Positions 1 to 7,963 of a DNA stretch of 46,391 bases are shown here, piece after piece. The stretch is from Oscillospiraceae bacterium (GTDB lineage Bacteria; Bacillota; Clostridia; Oscillospirales; Ruminococcaceae): NCBI GenBank assembly GCA_015067185.1, contig SVMZ01000024.1:1-46391 (forward strand). Reading direction: 5' to 3'. A program made the position numbers and the translations under genes. How positions within the stretch are numbered: position 1 is the first letter of the stretch; each line of letters opens with the position of its first letter. Under the pieces are notes generated by a model, which was given only the letters and a program-made list of their open reading frames with translations, made no database searches and had not been told where the DNA came from.

Positions 1-1186
1 ACATACCATCGGGCGAAAAGACAAGCCGTTCCGGTGCAAAAGCTTCTGCCATCTCTTTTCTCAGTGTCTCATCTTCTATGCCCGTTATATCCATAATCTT
101 CTCTATCGCTTCTTCCGGTGTACAGGCCAGCAGTGCTGTGTTTTCTATCAGTTCTCCGGTTTCTCTGTCAAATGCCGTTCCAATTCTTCGTTCGGTTCCC
201 TTTTGCTGATCTATCGGTTCCCATACAATGGTTTCAAAATACAAAACCCGCTCATTTGCCGCCGAAAGCCATGTCTCCTGACCGACACTGTAAGGTTTAA
301 AATATGCCGGCTCCTCTTCTGCAAGGTAGCTGTTATATGCCATTTCCAGAATTTTTTCTTTATTAAACAGCAGCCCCTGCGCTTCGTAATACTGCAATAT
401 CTTCTCTTTCACCTCAACGGCCAGATTCTCAAACTGTTCCACTCCGGCGACGATCACGTACTCCGGGCCAGTAGAAGTTCTGTCGTATATCAGCGGTGTT
501 CCATCCGGTAAAACATAGCTGTCATAGGTGTGATATCGCCAAACTTCCGTGACCGTTCCATCCGACAGTGTTTCCGTCTCTCCGGTAAAAAATCCGCTTA
601 TATTGATTGATCTGGCTTCATAGGCTTTAATTTTTTCTCCATCCCCTGTAATTAACGTTTTTCTGTAGGGTTTATATTCCACCGATACCTCTGCATCTGT
701 CAGCTCACCCTCCCAAAAACGGTCAGCCACCGTTCCATCTGCAAAGGAAAATGCATAGGTCTCATCGGTAACAAGAATTCCTGTCTTTTTGCCTTCCTCT
801 GTCTCTATCACAAAGGACGAGATTTTCCCGCCGTCGTCAGTTACAACCTCAACAACACTGCCGTTTTGCGAATACCATTCGCTGAAATGTTCTACAGAGA
901 CAGCAAACAGCGCGAGCAAAATTGCAGCTGCCAATATAACCGATACCCCAGCGGTAATTATTTTCTTTCTTCGCAGTTTCTTTTTGAGCTTGACCAACGG
1001 AGTAGGATCGCTTTTCTCTTCCGCAATCTCGTCAATCATTGCAGGTGCTTTCAGGCTTTCGCATATCTCCCTACATTCTGTACAGTCTTTCAGATGCTCC
1101 TCCACAAAGCAGGCGGTATCTTCACTTACCATCTTTTCAATATAAAGCGGCAAAAGATCTTTGACAATACTGCATTCATTTTTCAT
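1..1186 (-). CDS. Anti-sigma factor with zf-HC2 domain (partial, C-terminus off window)
   Basis: An open frame starts at the ATG at 1186 and runs without a stop off the left edge (about 395 codons visible). Residues 1-45 form a ZAS-type anti-sigma domain with the H-x3-C-x2-C signature HLKDCTEC, which normally binds a cognate ECF sigma factor and often zinc. A basic stretch (KLKKKLRRKK) and one hydrophobic segment near residues 75-97 follow, then a long polar region that should lie outside the membrane. The start overlaps the end of the sigma gene by 11 bp, the usual sign of translational coupling. The large outer domain, about 300 residues so far, was not recognised. The frame and zinc motif are seen directly; the signal sensed is unknown. 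Confidence 0.85.
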   Translation of the reverse strand, partial: MKNECSIVKDLLPLYIEKMVSEDTACFVEEHLKDCTECREICESLKAPAMIDEIAEEKSDPTPLVKLKKKLRRKKIITAGVSVILAAAILLALFAVSVEHFSEWYSQNGSVVEVVTDDGGKISSFVIETEEGKKTGILVTDETYAFSFADGTVADRFWEGELTDAEVSVEYKPYRKTLITGDGEKIKAYEARSINISGFFTGETETLSDGTVTEVWRYHTYDSYVLPDGTPLIYDRTSTGPEYVIVAGVEQFENLAVEVKEKILQYYEAQGLLFNKEKILEMAYNSYLAEEEPAYFKPYSVGQETWLSAANERVLYFETIVWEPIDQQKGTERRIGTAFDRETGELIENTALLACTPEEAIEKIMDITGIEDETLRKEMAEAFAPERLVFSPDGM

Positions 1187-1679
1187 CAGCGCTTCCCTCC
1201 ATTCTTTCTCTTATCATCTTTCGGGCCCGGTGATAGGTGACACAAGCCCAATTTTCGGATTTTCCAAACATCTGTCCAATCTGCTTAAAGCTGAGTTCAG
1301 CAAAAACCCGCCACATAAATACTTCTTTATACGGTTCCGATAGCAGATGAAGCCACTCCCTGATCCTTGCTGCCTCATCCTTCCGCACTGCCAGTTCTTC
1401 CATGTTTTCTGCTGTTTCCGGAATTCCAGCGGCTTCAATCTCTTCTATACTTTCCGTTCTTTTTGCTTTCTTCCAATGCGAGTAATAGCAATTTTTCGCT
1501 ATTTGACACAGCCAAACTCTTATCTCACAATCCCCGCGGAATTTTTTCAGAGATTTCATTGCTTTAAAAAATGTTTCACTGGTAATCTCTTCTGCAATAT
1601 GTTCATCTCCGGAAAGCCGCCTGATATAGAGAAAAACATCGTTAAAATATCTTTGGTATATCTCTTCGAACTCTGTCAC
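1176..1679 (-). CDS. ECF-family RNA polymerase sigma factor
   Basis: A 167-residue sigma-70 family protein of ECF size. The N-terminal half carries region 2 (FEEIYQRYFNDVFLYIRRL and EEITSETFFKAMKSLKKFRG). The C-terminal half carries region 4 with a helix-turn-helix (LSFKQIGQMFGKSENWACVTYHRARKMI). I chose the GTG at 1679 because a strong AAGGAGGG lies five bases upstream; an in-frame start at 1718 would add 13 residues but has no ribosome binding site. The gene overlaps the downstream anti-sigma gene by 11 bp, so the pair should form one transcript. The target regulon cannot be read from this window. Confidence 0.9.
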   Translation of the reverse strand: MTEFEEIYQRYFNDVFLYIRRLSGDEHIAEEITSETFFKAMKSLKKFRGDCEIRVWLCQIAKNCYYSHWKKAKRTESIEEIEAAGIPETAENMEELAVRKDEAARIREWLHLLSEPYKEVFMWRVFAELSFKQIGQMFGKSENWACVTYHRARKMIRERMEGSADEK

Positions 1680-1698
1680 ACTATCCCTCCTTCCATCT

Positions 1699-1728
1699 AT
1701 AAGACTTGGCAAACGCAAAAACCTTACA
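1699..1728 (-). promoter_or_regulatory. Possible ECF-type autoregulatory promoter
   Basis: On the minus strand TGTAAGG with a following T-run (1728-1722) and AGTCTTAT (1706-1699) resemble the TGTAAC...GTCT pattern of ECF-dependent promoters. The transcript start would fall almost on the ribosome binding site, which is tight. This is pattern resemblance only. Confidence 0.3.
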
Positions 1729-1762
1729 GTTTTTATAAAAAAATTTGCAGCAATATCAAATC

Positions 1763-1791
1763 AGGCGGCATAGCTTTTTACTATGCCGCCT
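1763..1791 (-). terminator. Terminator after pfkA
   Basis: A perfect 11-bp hairpin (AGGCGGCATAG / CTATGCCGCCT, 7-base loop) lies 26 bases beyond the pfkA stop. The U-tract on the minus side is weak (GATTTGATATT). Confidence 0.7.
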
Positions 1792-1816
1792 GTGTTGCTT
1801 TTGAGTATAAATATGA

Positions 1817-2824
1817 TCAGAGGGAGATGGTGTTTGCTATTTCGTAGAGCTTATCATCAAATACCTTCGGCATATTGAGAGCTTCAAGGATATCGAGATC
1901 GCTGATCTTGCCATCCTTCATGACAACAACACGGTTGCCAATGCCCTGAGAGAGCAGCTCAACAGCATGATATCCCATCTCACTTGCTACGACGCGGTCA
2001 CGAAGTGTGGGAGCACCGCCGCGCTGTACATGTCCGAGAACGTTGGCTCTGGTGACAACGCCGGTCTTTTCTTCGATCTCATGAGCAAGATCCTGTGCAA
2101 AGCGATAGATCTTTTCTTCACGGCCCTTCTTCTCGGCAATGCCTTCTGCTACCATAACAATGTAGTGATGCTTGCCGGTCTTCTTGACCTCGTTGATTCT
2201 GTCAATAACATCCTTCTGGATATCATATTCTTTTTCGGGGATAATGATGGCGGTTGCACCGCAGGCAATACCGGTATGGAGAGCAATGTAACCGGCGCCG
2301 GCACCCATAACAACAACAACAGAGCAGCGGTCATGAGATTCGCAGGTATCGCGGATTCTATCTACCATCTCTACAACGGTGTTCATAGCGGTATCAAAAC
2401 CAATGGTATATTCTGTGCAGGTGATATCGTTATCAATGGTCCCGGGGATACCTACACAGGGAATGCCTCTTACGGAGAGATCGCGTGCGCCGCGGAAAGA
2501 GCCGTCGCCGCCGACAACAACCAGACCTTCAATACCAAGCTCTTTGCAGAAAGAAATACCCTTCTGGATTCCCTCTTCCTCTTTAAACTCGAGGCAACGG
2601 TCGGTATAGAGAGCCGTACCGCCGCGGTTGATGATATCGGAAACACTGCGGAGATTCATTTCTACAGCATCACGCTCAATCAAGCCCTTATAGCCCTTGC
2701 GGATACCGAAAACCTTCAAGCCCTTGTTCAGAGCAGCTCTTGTAACAGCACGGACTGCTGCATTCATGCCGGGAGCGTCGCCGCCGCTTGTAAGAATACC
2801 AATTGCTTTTACTTGTTTATCCAT
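1817..2824 (-). CDS. pfkA: ATP-dependent 6-phosphofructokinase
   Basis: A 335-residue enzyme of normal bacterial PfkA length that phosphorylates fructose 6-phosphate to the 1,6-bisphosphate in glycolysis. The N-terminal nucleotide loop SGGDAPGMN is at residues 13-21. The GGDGS motif (about residue 104) has Gly where PPi-dependent enzymes usually have Asp, which favours ATP as phosphoryl donor. The catalytic loop GTIDND follows. A GGAGG eight bases upstream fixes the ATG at 2824. It lies downstream of dnaE on the same strand, an order known from other Firmicutes, but has its own promoter in the 177-bp gap. Confidence 0.97.
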   Translation of the reverse strand: MDKQVKAIGILTSGGDAPGMNAAVRAVTRAALNKGLKVFGIRKGYKGLIERDAVEMNLRSVSDIINRGGTALYTDRCLEFKEEEGIQKGISFCKELGIEGLVVVGGDGSFRGARDLSVRGIPCVGIPGTIDNDITCTEYTIGFDTAMNTVVEMVDRIRDTCESHDRCSVVVVMGAGAGYIALHTGIACGATAIIIPEKEYDIQKDVIDRINEVKKTGKHHYIVMVAEGIAEKKGREEKIYRFAQDLAHEIEEKTGVVTRANVLGHVQRGGAPTLRDRVVASEMGYHAVELLSQGIGNRVVVMKDGKISDLDILEALNMPKVFDDKLYEIANTISL

Positions 2825-2915
2825 TCTCTATTCCTCCAACTTCTGCGGCTTTGAACGAGCTTGCACTCTTGAACACCGCTCTACGATATTGATATTTTAT
2901 AACATATCAAATTAC

Positions 2916-2944
2916 ATTATAATGCTTTTTTCAACAATAGACAA
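2916..2944 (-). promoter_or_regulatory. Promoter candidate for pfkA
   Basis: TTGTCT (2944-2939), a 17-base spacer and TATAAT (2921-2916) on the minus strand, about 90 bp upstream of the pfkA start. A housekeeping sigma-A type promoter is inferred. Confidence 0.65.
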
Positions 2945-3001
2945 TTAACTTTACGTCTCATTTCATGGATTTTAGTTGTGTAATCATCATCATAATGAAA
3001 A

Positions 3002-6000
3002 CTACTCTACAACTGCCACATTTTTCTCGCCCAATTGATGTTTCAATTCCCTGATCAATACATCATTGGGCTGTACCCATAGCTTTTGCGGGGCAAGCAC
3101 CAGTTTTGCCGTATCCACAAAATAGATATACAGGGGGGTATCGCCTTCAAATACAGACAGCAGGCTGGATACTCTTGCAAATATTCTTCCTTCCTGCGAG
3201 GGCACTTTGACATAAAGTCCCGGTCTGCTGCTCTTTTTAGGCTGCCCAGTATTGTTTTTCTCCGGGCTCTCCGCTTGCTGAGGAGCCGCATTGCTTACAG
3301 GCTCATTCTGTCGGTTGTATTGCCCATACTGCCGTCTGCTGCGGGTATATCGACCCTCCTCCGTCTTGACAAAGCTCTCCGGTGAATCAATGATATCATC
3401 CGCCAGACACATCTTCTCACAGAGCAGCTTCGGATCTTCATCTTCGCGGGATGAAATTCTGCCGTAAACTGCGACCACGTTTCCCACCACAAAAGCCTGT
3501 CGGCTTTCTTCGTAAACCTTCGGGAACAGCAGTGCTTCCATGGCTCCTGTCATATCCTCTATCGTGGCAAAAGCCATCATTTCTCCGCTCTTGGTGACTT
3601 TGGTGGACTTATTCTGAATGACGGCCACAAACCGCGCTTCTTCATTCACTGCGGAACTGTGCTCTGTCATCATCCCCCCCTCTTCCAAACCGCTGTCAGG
3701 CAGATATCGGGAGATATCCACAGCACCGATGGCCTTGGCGAAATTATTGTATTTCTCCAGAGGGTGACCGGATATATAGAGTCCTGTCATCTCCTTTTCC
3801 ATCCTGAGCAGCTCATCCATCGGGAACTCATCTCTCGCCGGGAAGGTATAGCTGTCAATGCTGCCTCCGCTTTCAAAAAATCCAAACAGATTATTCTGTC
3901 CCTCGGCATTTCCGCGGCGCTCCGCATCAATGGAGCTTGCCAGTGCTTCCCAGCCATACAGCATTTGGGCACGGTTTGCCCCCAGACCATCCAACGCACC
4001 GCTCTTGATTAGAGCTTCGGCATTTCTTCGGTTCATTTCTTTGCCGTACATTCTTTCGCAAAACTCGGGAACACTGGTAAATTCGCCGTTCTCCCTCTCT
4101 TCCAGCAGATTTTTTATAAATCCGCGTCCCAGGTTCCGCACCGCCAGCAAGCCGAAACGAATCCCCTCACCGTCGGCAGTAAACCCATCATAGCTTTTGT
4201 TGATATTGGGCGGCAGCACTTCAATTCCATTTTTGCGGCATTCGGCGATGTACTCTGTAGTCTTGGTGCTGCTATCCATAACGCTGGTGAGCAACGCCGC
4301 CATATATTCGCGGAAGTAATGTGCTTTGAGATAGGCTGTCTGATAAGCCACCACCGCATAGGCTGCGGCATGAGATTTATTGAATGCGTAGTCTGCAAAG
4401 GCGCTCATCTCATCAAACAGCTGGTTTGCCACCTCTTCCGAGACGCCGTTGGCAATGGCGCCCACACAGGCAACGGTTCCATCCTCGTTCTTTGCACCGT
4501 GGATGAAAGCCACCCGCTCTTTCTGCATGATATCGTGTTTCTTTTTACCCATGGCACGGCGCACCAGATCCGCTCTGCCGTAAGAAAATCCAGCCAGTGC
4601 CTGACACACCTGCATAACCTGTTCCTGATAGATCATACAGCCATAGGTAACATTGAGGATCGGTTCCAGCAGAGGATGTTTATAGGTGATTCTGCCGGGA
4701 TCGTGACGGTTAGCAATATAGGTATCAATGGAAGCCATCGGTCCCGGACGATAAAGCGAGATAACTGCAATCAGATCTTCGATCGAATCCGGCTTCAGCC
4801 CGGAGAGTACGTTTCTCATGCCTGTCGATTCAAACTGAAACACGCCCTGCCCCAAACCGGCCGACAGCATATCGAACACCTGGGCATCATCATAGGGAAT
4901 AGTATCAATAGAAAAATCCGGTTTAATCCGGCGGATCATCTTTTCCGCATCGCTGATAACAGTAAGCGTCCGCAAACCTAAAAAGTCCATCTTCAGCAGT
5001 CCCAGTTCTTCTATGGTGGTCATTGGGAACTGGGTAACAATGGCCTCATCGTTTTTCTGGATGGGAACATAGCTTTCCACAGGATCACGGGTGATCACAA
5101 CGCCCGCTGCATGGGTAGAGGCATTGCGCGGCATTCCCTCCAGCTTCTGTGACATATCGATCAGCTCTTTGATCTTGGGATCACTCTCATAGGCCAAACG
5201 CATCTCAGAAGACACTTTCAACGCCTTTTCCAATGTCATTTTCAGTTCCATCGGAACCATCTTCGCAACCCTGTCCACCGTCTGATAGGGGATGGCCAAT
5301 GCCCTTCCCACATCACGGATGGCTGCACGGGCGGCTAGGGTACCGAAGGTGATAATCTGCGCCACATGGTCGGAACCATAGCGGCGGTTAACGTATTCAA
5401 TAACCTCCTGGCGCCGCTCGTAGCAGAAATCGATATCAAAGTCCGGCATGCTGACACGCTCCGGGTTGAGGAAGCGCTCAAACAGCAGACTGTATTTAAT
5501 GGGATCAATACCGGTTATGCCAATGCAATAAGCGGCAATACTGCCTGCACCGGAACCACGTCCCGGTCCCACGGGTATCCCGTTTTTCTTTGCATAATTG
5601 ATAAAATCGTAGACGATCAAATAGTAGTCCACATATCCCATCTTTGCAATAATATCCAACTCATACCGGAGACGATCCCGTACCTGTTGGGAAGGATTTT
5701 CTCCATACCGTCGAATCATTCCTTCAAAACAGAGGCGTTCAAAATAGTCACGGTTGTTCTCCCCCTCCAAAGCATCCTCCGCCTTGAAGTAGGGCAGCTT
5801 GATCACACCGAACTCAAATTCCACATTACAACGTTCGGCAATTCGTCTTGTTATATCAATGGATTCCGGATAGGCCGAAAGTGCCTCCCGCATCTCTTCC
5901 TCGCTCTTGACATAAAATTCTTCGGTTTCAAATTCCATGTCGCTGTCATCCTCAACCGTATGGTTGGTCTGGATGCAGACAAGAATATGCTGCGCGCGGC

Positions 6001-6637
6001 TGTCTTCTTTTTTGGTGTAGTGACAGTCGTTGGTGGCAACCAGGGGAATTCCCGTTTCACGGGATATTTTCGCAATCAGCGGAAGGATCCTCTGCTGCTC
6101 CTCAATGCCGTGGTTCTGTATTTCAAGGAAGAAATTATTCTCACCGAATATCTCACGGTATTCCAGCGCTGCTGCCTTGGCTCCTTCGTAGTCGGAATCC
6201 TGCAGCTTTCTTGCCACCTCACCGGAAAGACAGGCAGACATGGCAATAAGGCCTTTACTGTATTTCCGCAGCATCTCTTTATCTACGCGCGGCTTGGAAT
6301 AGAACCCTTCGGTGAAACCAAGCGATACCAGCTTGATCAGGTTCTGGTATCCTTCATTATTTTCGCACAGAAGCACAAGGTGCCAGCTTCCGTCCAGACG
6401 ATGCACCTTGTCAAATCTTGTGCGGGTAGCCACATATACTTCGCATCCGATGATCGGCTTGATGCCGGCTTTTTTTGCCTGCTTGTAAAAATCGATGACA
6501 CCAAACATGACACCGTGATCCGTAATGGCAACGCTGTCCTGCCCGATCTCTTTCACGTGATCAAAAAGATTTTTGATGCGGCAGGCACCATCCAGCAAGC
6601 TGTATTCTGTATGAAGATGAAGATGTGTAAAACTCAT
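3002..6637 (-). CDS. dnaE: DNA polymerase III alpha subunit
   Basis: A 1211-residue replicative polymerase subunit that extends DNA within the Pol III holoenzyme. It opens with a PHP domain (FTHLHLHTEYSLLDGACRI). The polymerase active site PDFDIDFCYERR is near residue 400. Toward the C-terminus is an OB-fold domain (VAVIQNKSTKVTKSGEMMAF). Before the last ~70 residues there is a Q/N/P-rich stretch that looks like a flexible linker, and the tail VLIRELKHQLGEKNVAVVE closes the protein. The ATG at 6637 lies 15 bases after the stop of the acetyltransferase upstream, with only a weak GGGA site, so coupled translation is likely. This is DnaE, not PolC. Confidence 0.97.
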   Translation of the reverse strand: MSFTHLHLHTEYSLLDGACRIKNLFDHVKEIGQDSVAITDHGVMFGVIDFYKQAKKAGIKPIIGCEVYVATRTRFDKVHRLDGSWHLVLLCENNEGYQNLIKLVSLGFTEGFYSKPRVDKEMLRKYSKGLIAMSACLSGEVARKLQDSDYEGAKAAALEYREIFGENNFFLEIQNHGIEEQQRILPLIAKISRETGIPLVATNDCHYTKKEDSRAQHILVCIQTNHTVEDDSDMEFETEEFYVKSEEEMREALSAYPESIDITRRIAERCNVEFEFGVIKLPYFKAEDALEGENNRDYFERLCFEGMIRRYGENPSQQVRDRLRYELDIIAKMGYVDYYLIVYDFINYAKKNGIPVGPGRGSGAGSIAAYCIGITGIDPIKYSLLFERFLNPERVSMPDFDIDFCYERRQEVIEYVNRRYGSDHVAQIITFGTLAARAAIRDVGRALAIPYQTVDRVAKMVPMELKMTLEKALKVSSEMRLAYESDPKIKELIDMSQKLEGMPRNASTHAAGVVITRDPVESYVPIQKNDEAIVTQFPMTTIEELGLLKMDFLGLRTLTVISDAEKMIRRIKPDFSIDTIPYDDAQVFDMLSAGLGQGVFQFESTGMRNVLSGLKPDSIEDLIAVISLYRPGPMASIDTYIANRHDPGRITYKHPLLEPILNVTYGCMIYQEQVMQVCQALAGFSYGRADLVRRAMGKKKHDIMQKERVAFIHGAKNEDGTVACVGAIANGVSEEVANQLFDEMSAFADYAFNKSHAAAYAVVAYQTAYLKAHYFREYMAALLTSVMDSSTKTTEYIAECRKNGIEVLPPNINKSYDGFTADGEGIRFGLLAVRNLGRGFIKNLLEERENGEFTSVPEFCERMYGKEMNRRNAEALIKSGALDGLGANRAQMLYGWEALASSIDAERRGNAEGQNNLFGFFESGGSIDSYTFPARDEFPMDELLRMEKEMTGLYISGHPLEKYNNFAKAIGAVDISRYLPDSGLEEGGMMTEHSSAVNEEARFVAVIQNKSTKVTKSGEMMAFATIEDMTGAMEALLFPKVYEESRQAFVVGNVVAVYGRISSREDEDPKLLCEKMCLADDIIDSPESFVKTEEGRYTRSRRQYGQYNRQNEPVSNAAPQQAESPEKNNTGQPKKSSRPGLYVKVPSQEGRIFARVSSLLSVFEGDTPLYIYFVDTAKLVLAPQKLWVQPNDVLIRELKHQLGEKNVAVVE

Positions 6638-6652
6638 AGCTATTTTCCCAAA

Positions 6653-7111
6653 TCACAAATTTTTAACAAAGCAGATCACCCGTTCCGTCTCCTCGTATCC
6701 GCAGCTTTTATGGAACTTTTCGGAGCCGGTGTTCTCTGCCAGACAATCGGATGCCATCTGCCTGCACCCGTGCTCTGCTGCAAATTTTTCACAGCATTCC
6801 GCAAGCTTTCGCGCAATTCCCTCCTCGCGGCAGGGCTCTTCCACAAATATTCCTTCCAGAAAACCTACGGGAGAAGTTTCGGTTCCGTTGACATATTCAT
6901 ACCGTATGCTCATCTCCGCAAATCCGATTGCTTTCTCTCCGGCTTTGCATAAAAAGCAGCATGCATCTTCTGCTTCAAACCTCTCTTTTCTCTGCGCAAA
7001 TTCCTTATCCAATTCTTCCGCTGCTGCGCTGTATACCTTTGCGGCCAGTTCTGCCACGGTTCTCCGCACGGAATCCGCGGTCATATCGGCCTTGATTATA
7101 TTATACTTCAT
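6653..7111 (-). CDS. GNAT acetyltransferase resembling aminoglycoside 6'-N-acetyltransferase
   Basis: A 152-residue GNAT protein. The C-terminal half follows AAC(6')-I enzymes closely: LEGIFVEEPCREEGIARKL (acetyl-CoA loop), a GCRQMASDC segment, an ENTGSEKFHKS segment and the ending YEETERVICFVKNL. These enzymes transfer acetyl from acetyl-CoA to the 6'-amino group of aminoglycosides. The ATG at 7111 is preceded by GGAGG with good spacing; an in-frame start at 7132 lacks one. It sits between another GNAT gene and dnaE, all on one strand with short gaps. Resistance is an inference from motif similarity; a metabolic amine may be the true substrate. Confidence 0.8.
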   Translation of the reverse strand: MKYNIIKADMTADSVRRTVAELAAKVYSAAAEELDKEFAQRKERFEAEDACCFLCKAGEKAIGFAEMSIRYEYVNGTETSPVGFLEGIFVEEPCREEGIARKLAECCEKFAAEHGCRQMASDCLAENTGSEKFHKSCGYEETERVICFVKNL

Positions 7112-7128
7112 TTGTTTCCTCCAACGGT

Positions 7129-7659
7129 TCACAGCACCTTATCAAAAACAATAAAGCTGTGGCAGCCGCCAACCTCTTCTATGATTCGTTCTCTTTCCTT
7201 CTCATTCAACCGGTTGTATTCATCCATAGAATTTATTTTTAAAACATACGTCGGCTTTTCCTCAATGATAACTTTGAACTCGATGGGCCTATATCCGTTT
7301 TTCATATAATATTTTTCTACATATCCCCCTGCGGAACCGACAGAAGCCCTGCAAAACCCCAGTTCTTTCACGCCTTTTTCAAAAAAAGCAAGCAGCTTGC
7401 TTCCCCTTCCGCACTTATTATGGGGTTCGATCAGCGCAATTCCATCCAGGGTAAAGGAGTCATCATCCGTTGCCTGCTCACTGCGCGGCCAGCCATAGCA
7501 AACGCCCACCATTAAACCGTCGATAAAATATCCTCCGTAGACTTCCGGATACTTCTCATACATGCGCGCTATAAAATCATCGTCTCCGAAGAGATACTCA
7601 TGTATAATTTCAAGGAAACTATCGTAATCTGCCTTTTCTATTCCTCTGCAGTATTCCAT
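7129..7659 (-). CDS. GNAT-family N-acetyltransferase
   Basis: A 176-residue protein with a GNAT-like core: a DSFTLDGIALIEPHNKCGRGSKLLAFFEKG stretch (split here as FTLDGIALIEP and GRGSKLLAFFEKG, the acetyl-CoA loop) and EKYYMKNGYRP near the end of the fold. A charged tail of about 45 residues (INSMDEYNRLNEKERERI) extends past it. The ATG at 7659 has AAGGGG eight bases upstream; the GTG at 7665 is too close to that site. It is first in an apparent operon with the AAC(6')-like gene (17-bp gap) and dnaE. The substrate is not recognisable. Confidence 0.75.
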   Translation of the reverse strand: MEYCRGIEKADYDSFLEIIHEYLFGDDDFIARMYEKYPEVYGGYFIDGLMVGVCYGWPRSEQATDDDSFTLDGIALIEPHNKCGRGSKLLAFFEKGVKELGFCRASVGSAGGYVEKYYMKNGYRPIEFKVIIEEKPTYVLKINSMDEYNRLNEKERERIIEEVGGCHSFIVFDKVL

Positions 7660-7715
7660 CTCCACAGCCCCTTTTATCGTCCGCTTTCATTTTTAACTAT
7701 ACTTCTCTATTATAA

Positions 7716-7744
7716 ATAATATCATATTTCAGCGTCATTATCAA
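7716..7744 (-). promoter_or_regulatory. Promoter candidate for the GNAT-GNAT-dnaE operon
   Basis: TTGATA (7744-7739), 17 bases, TATTAT (7721-7716) on the minus strand, about 57 bp upstream of the first ATG. It is divergent from the glnN promoter. Confidence 0.55.
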
Positions 7745-7821
7745 TACACGCAAATTACAAAAGATTTTTTTGTTTTGGGTGCAACAACCTTATCCTACAG
7801 AAGATAAAAAGCGTTTTTTTC

Positions 7822-7850
7822 TTGCCATAAGCCTGTAAAAATGATATAAT
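7822..7850 (+). promoter_or_regulatory. Promoter of glnN
   Basis: TTGCCA (7822-7827), a 17-base spacer and a perfect TATAAT (7845-7850). Transcription should begin near 7857, giving a leader of roughly 107 bases to the ATG. Confidence 0.75.
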
Positions 7851-7916
7851 GATATAAATATGTATTTCTTTATCTTCCGGACACTTTATAGCTCTTTCTA
7901 ACATATATCTTCCCGC

Positions 7917-7963
7917 AGAAAGGAGTGCGCAGCGGTTCTTCCGGAACTGCGCAAAAACAGCTT
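7917..7963 (+). promoter_or_regulatory. Ribosome binding site followed by hairpin before glnN ATG
   Basis: A strong AGAAAGGAG ends at 7925, 38 bases ahead of the ATG at 7964. The bases between can fold: TGCGCA (7926-7931) with TGCGCA (7948-7953), and GTTC (7935-7938) with GAAC (7944-7947). Such a fold would bring the ribosome binding site close to the ATG. A GTG at 7925 overlaps the site and is a poor start. Confidence 0.4.

Noticed and set aside
5366..6952. A 528-codon plus-strand frame across dnaE and the acetyltransferase
   Set aside because: It runs antisense through two genes with clear motifs and has no recognisable domain.
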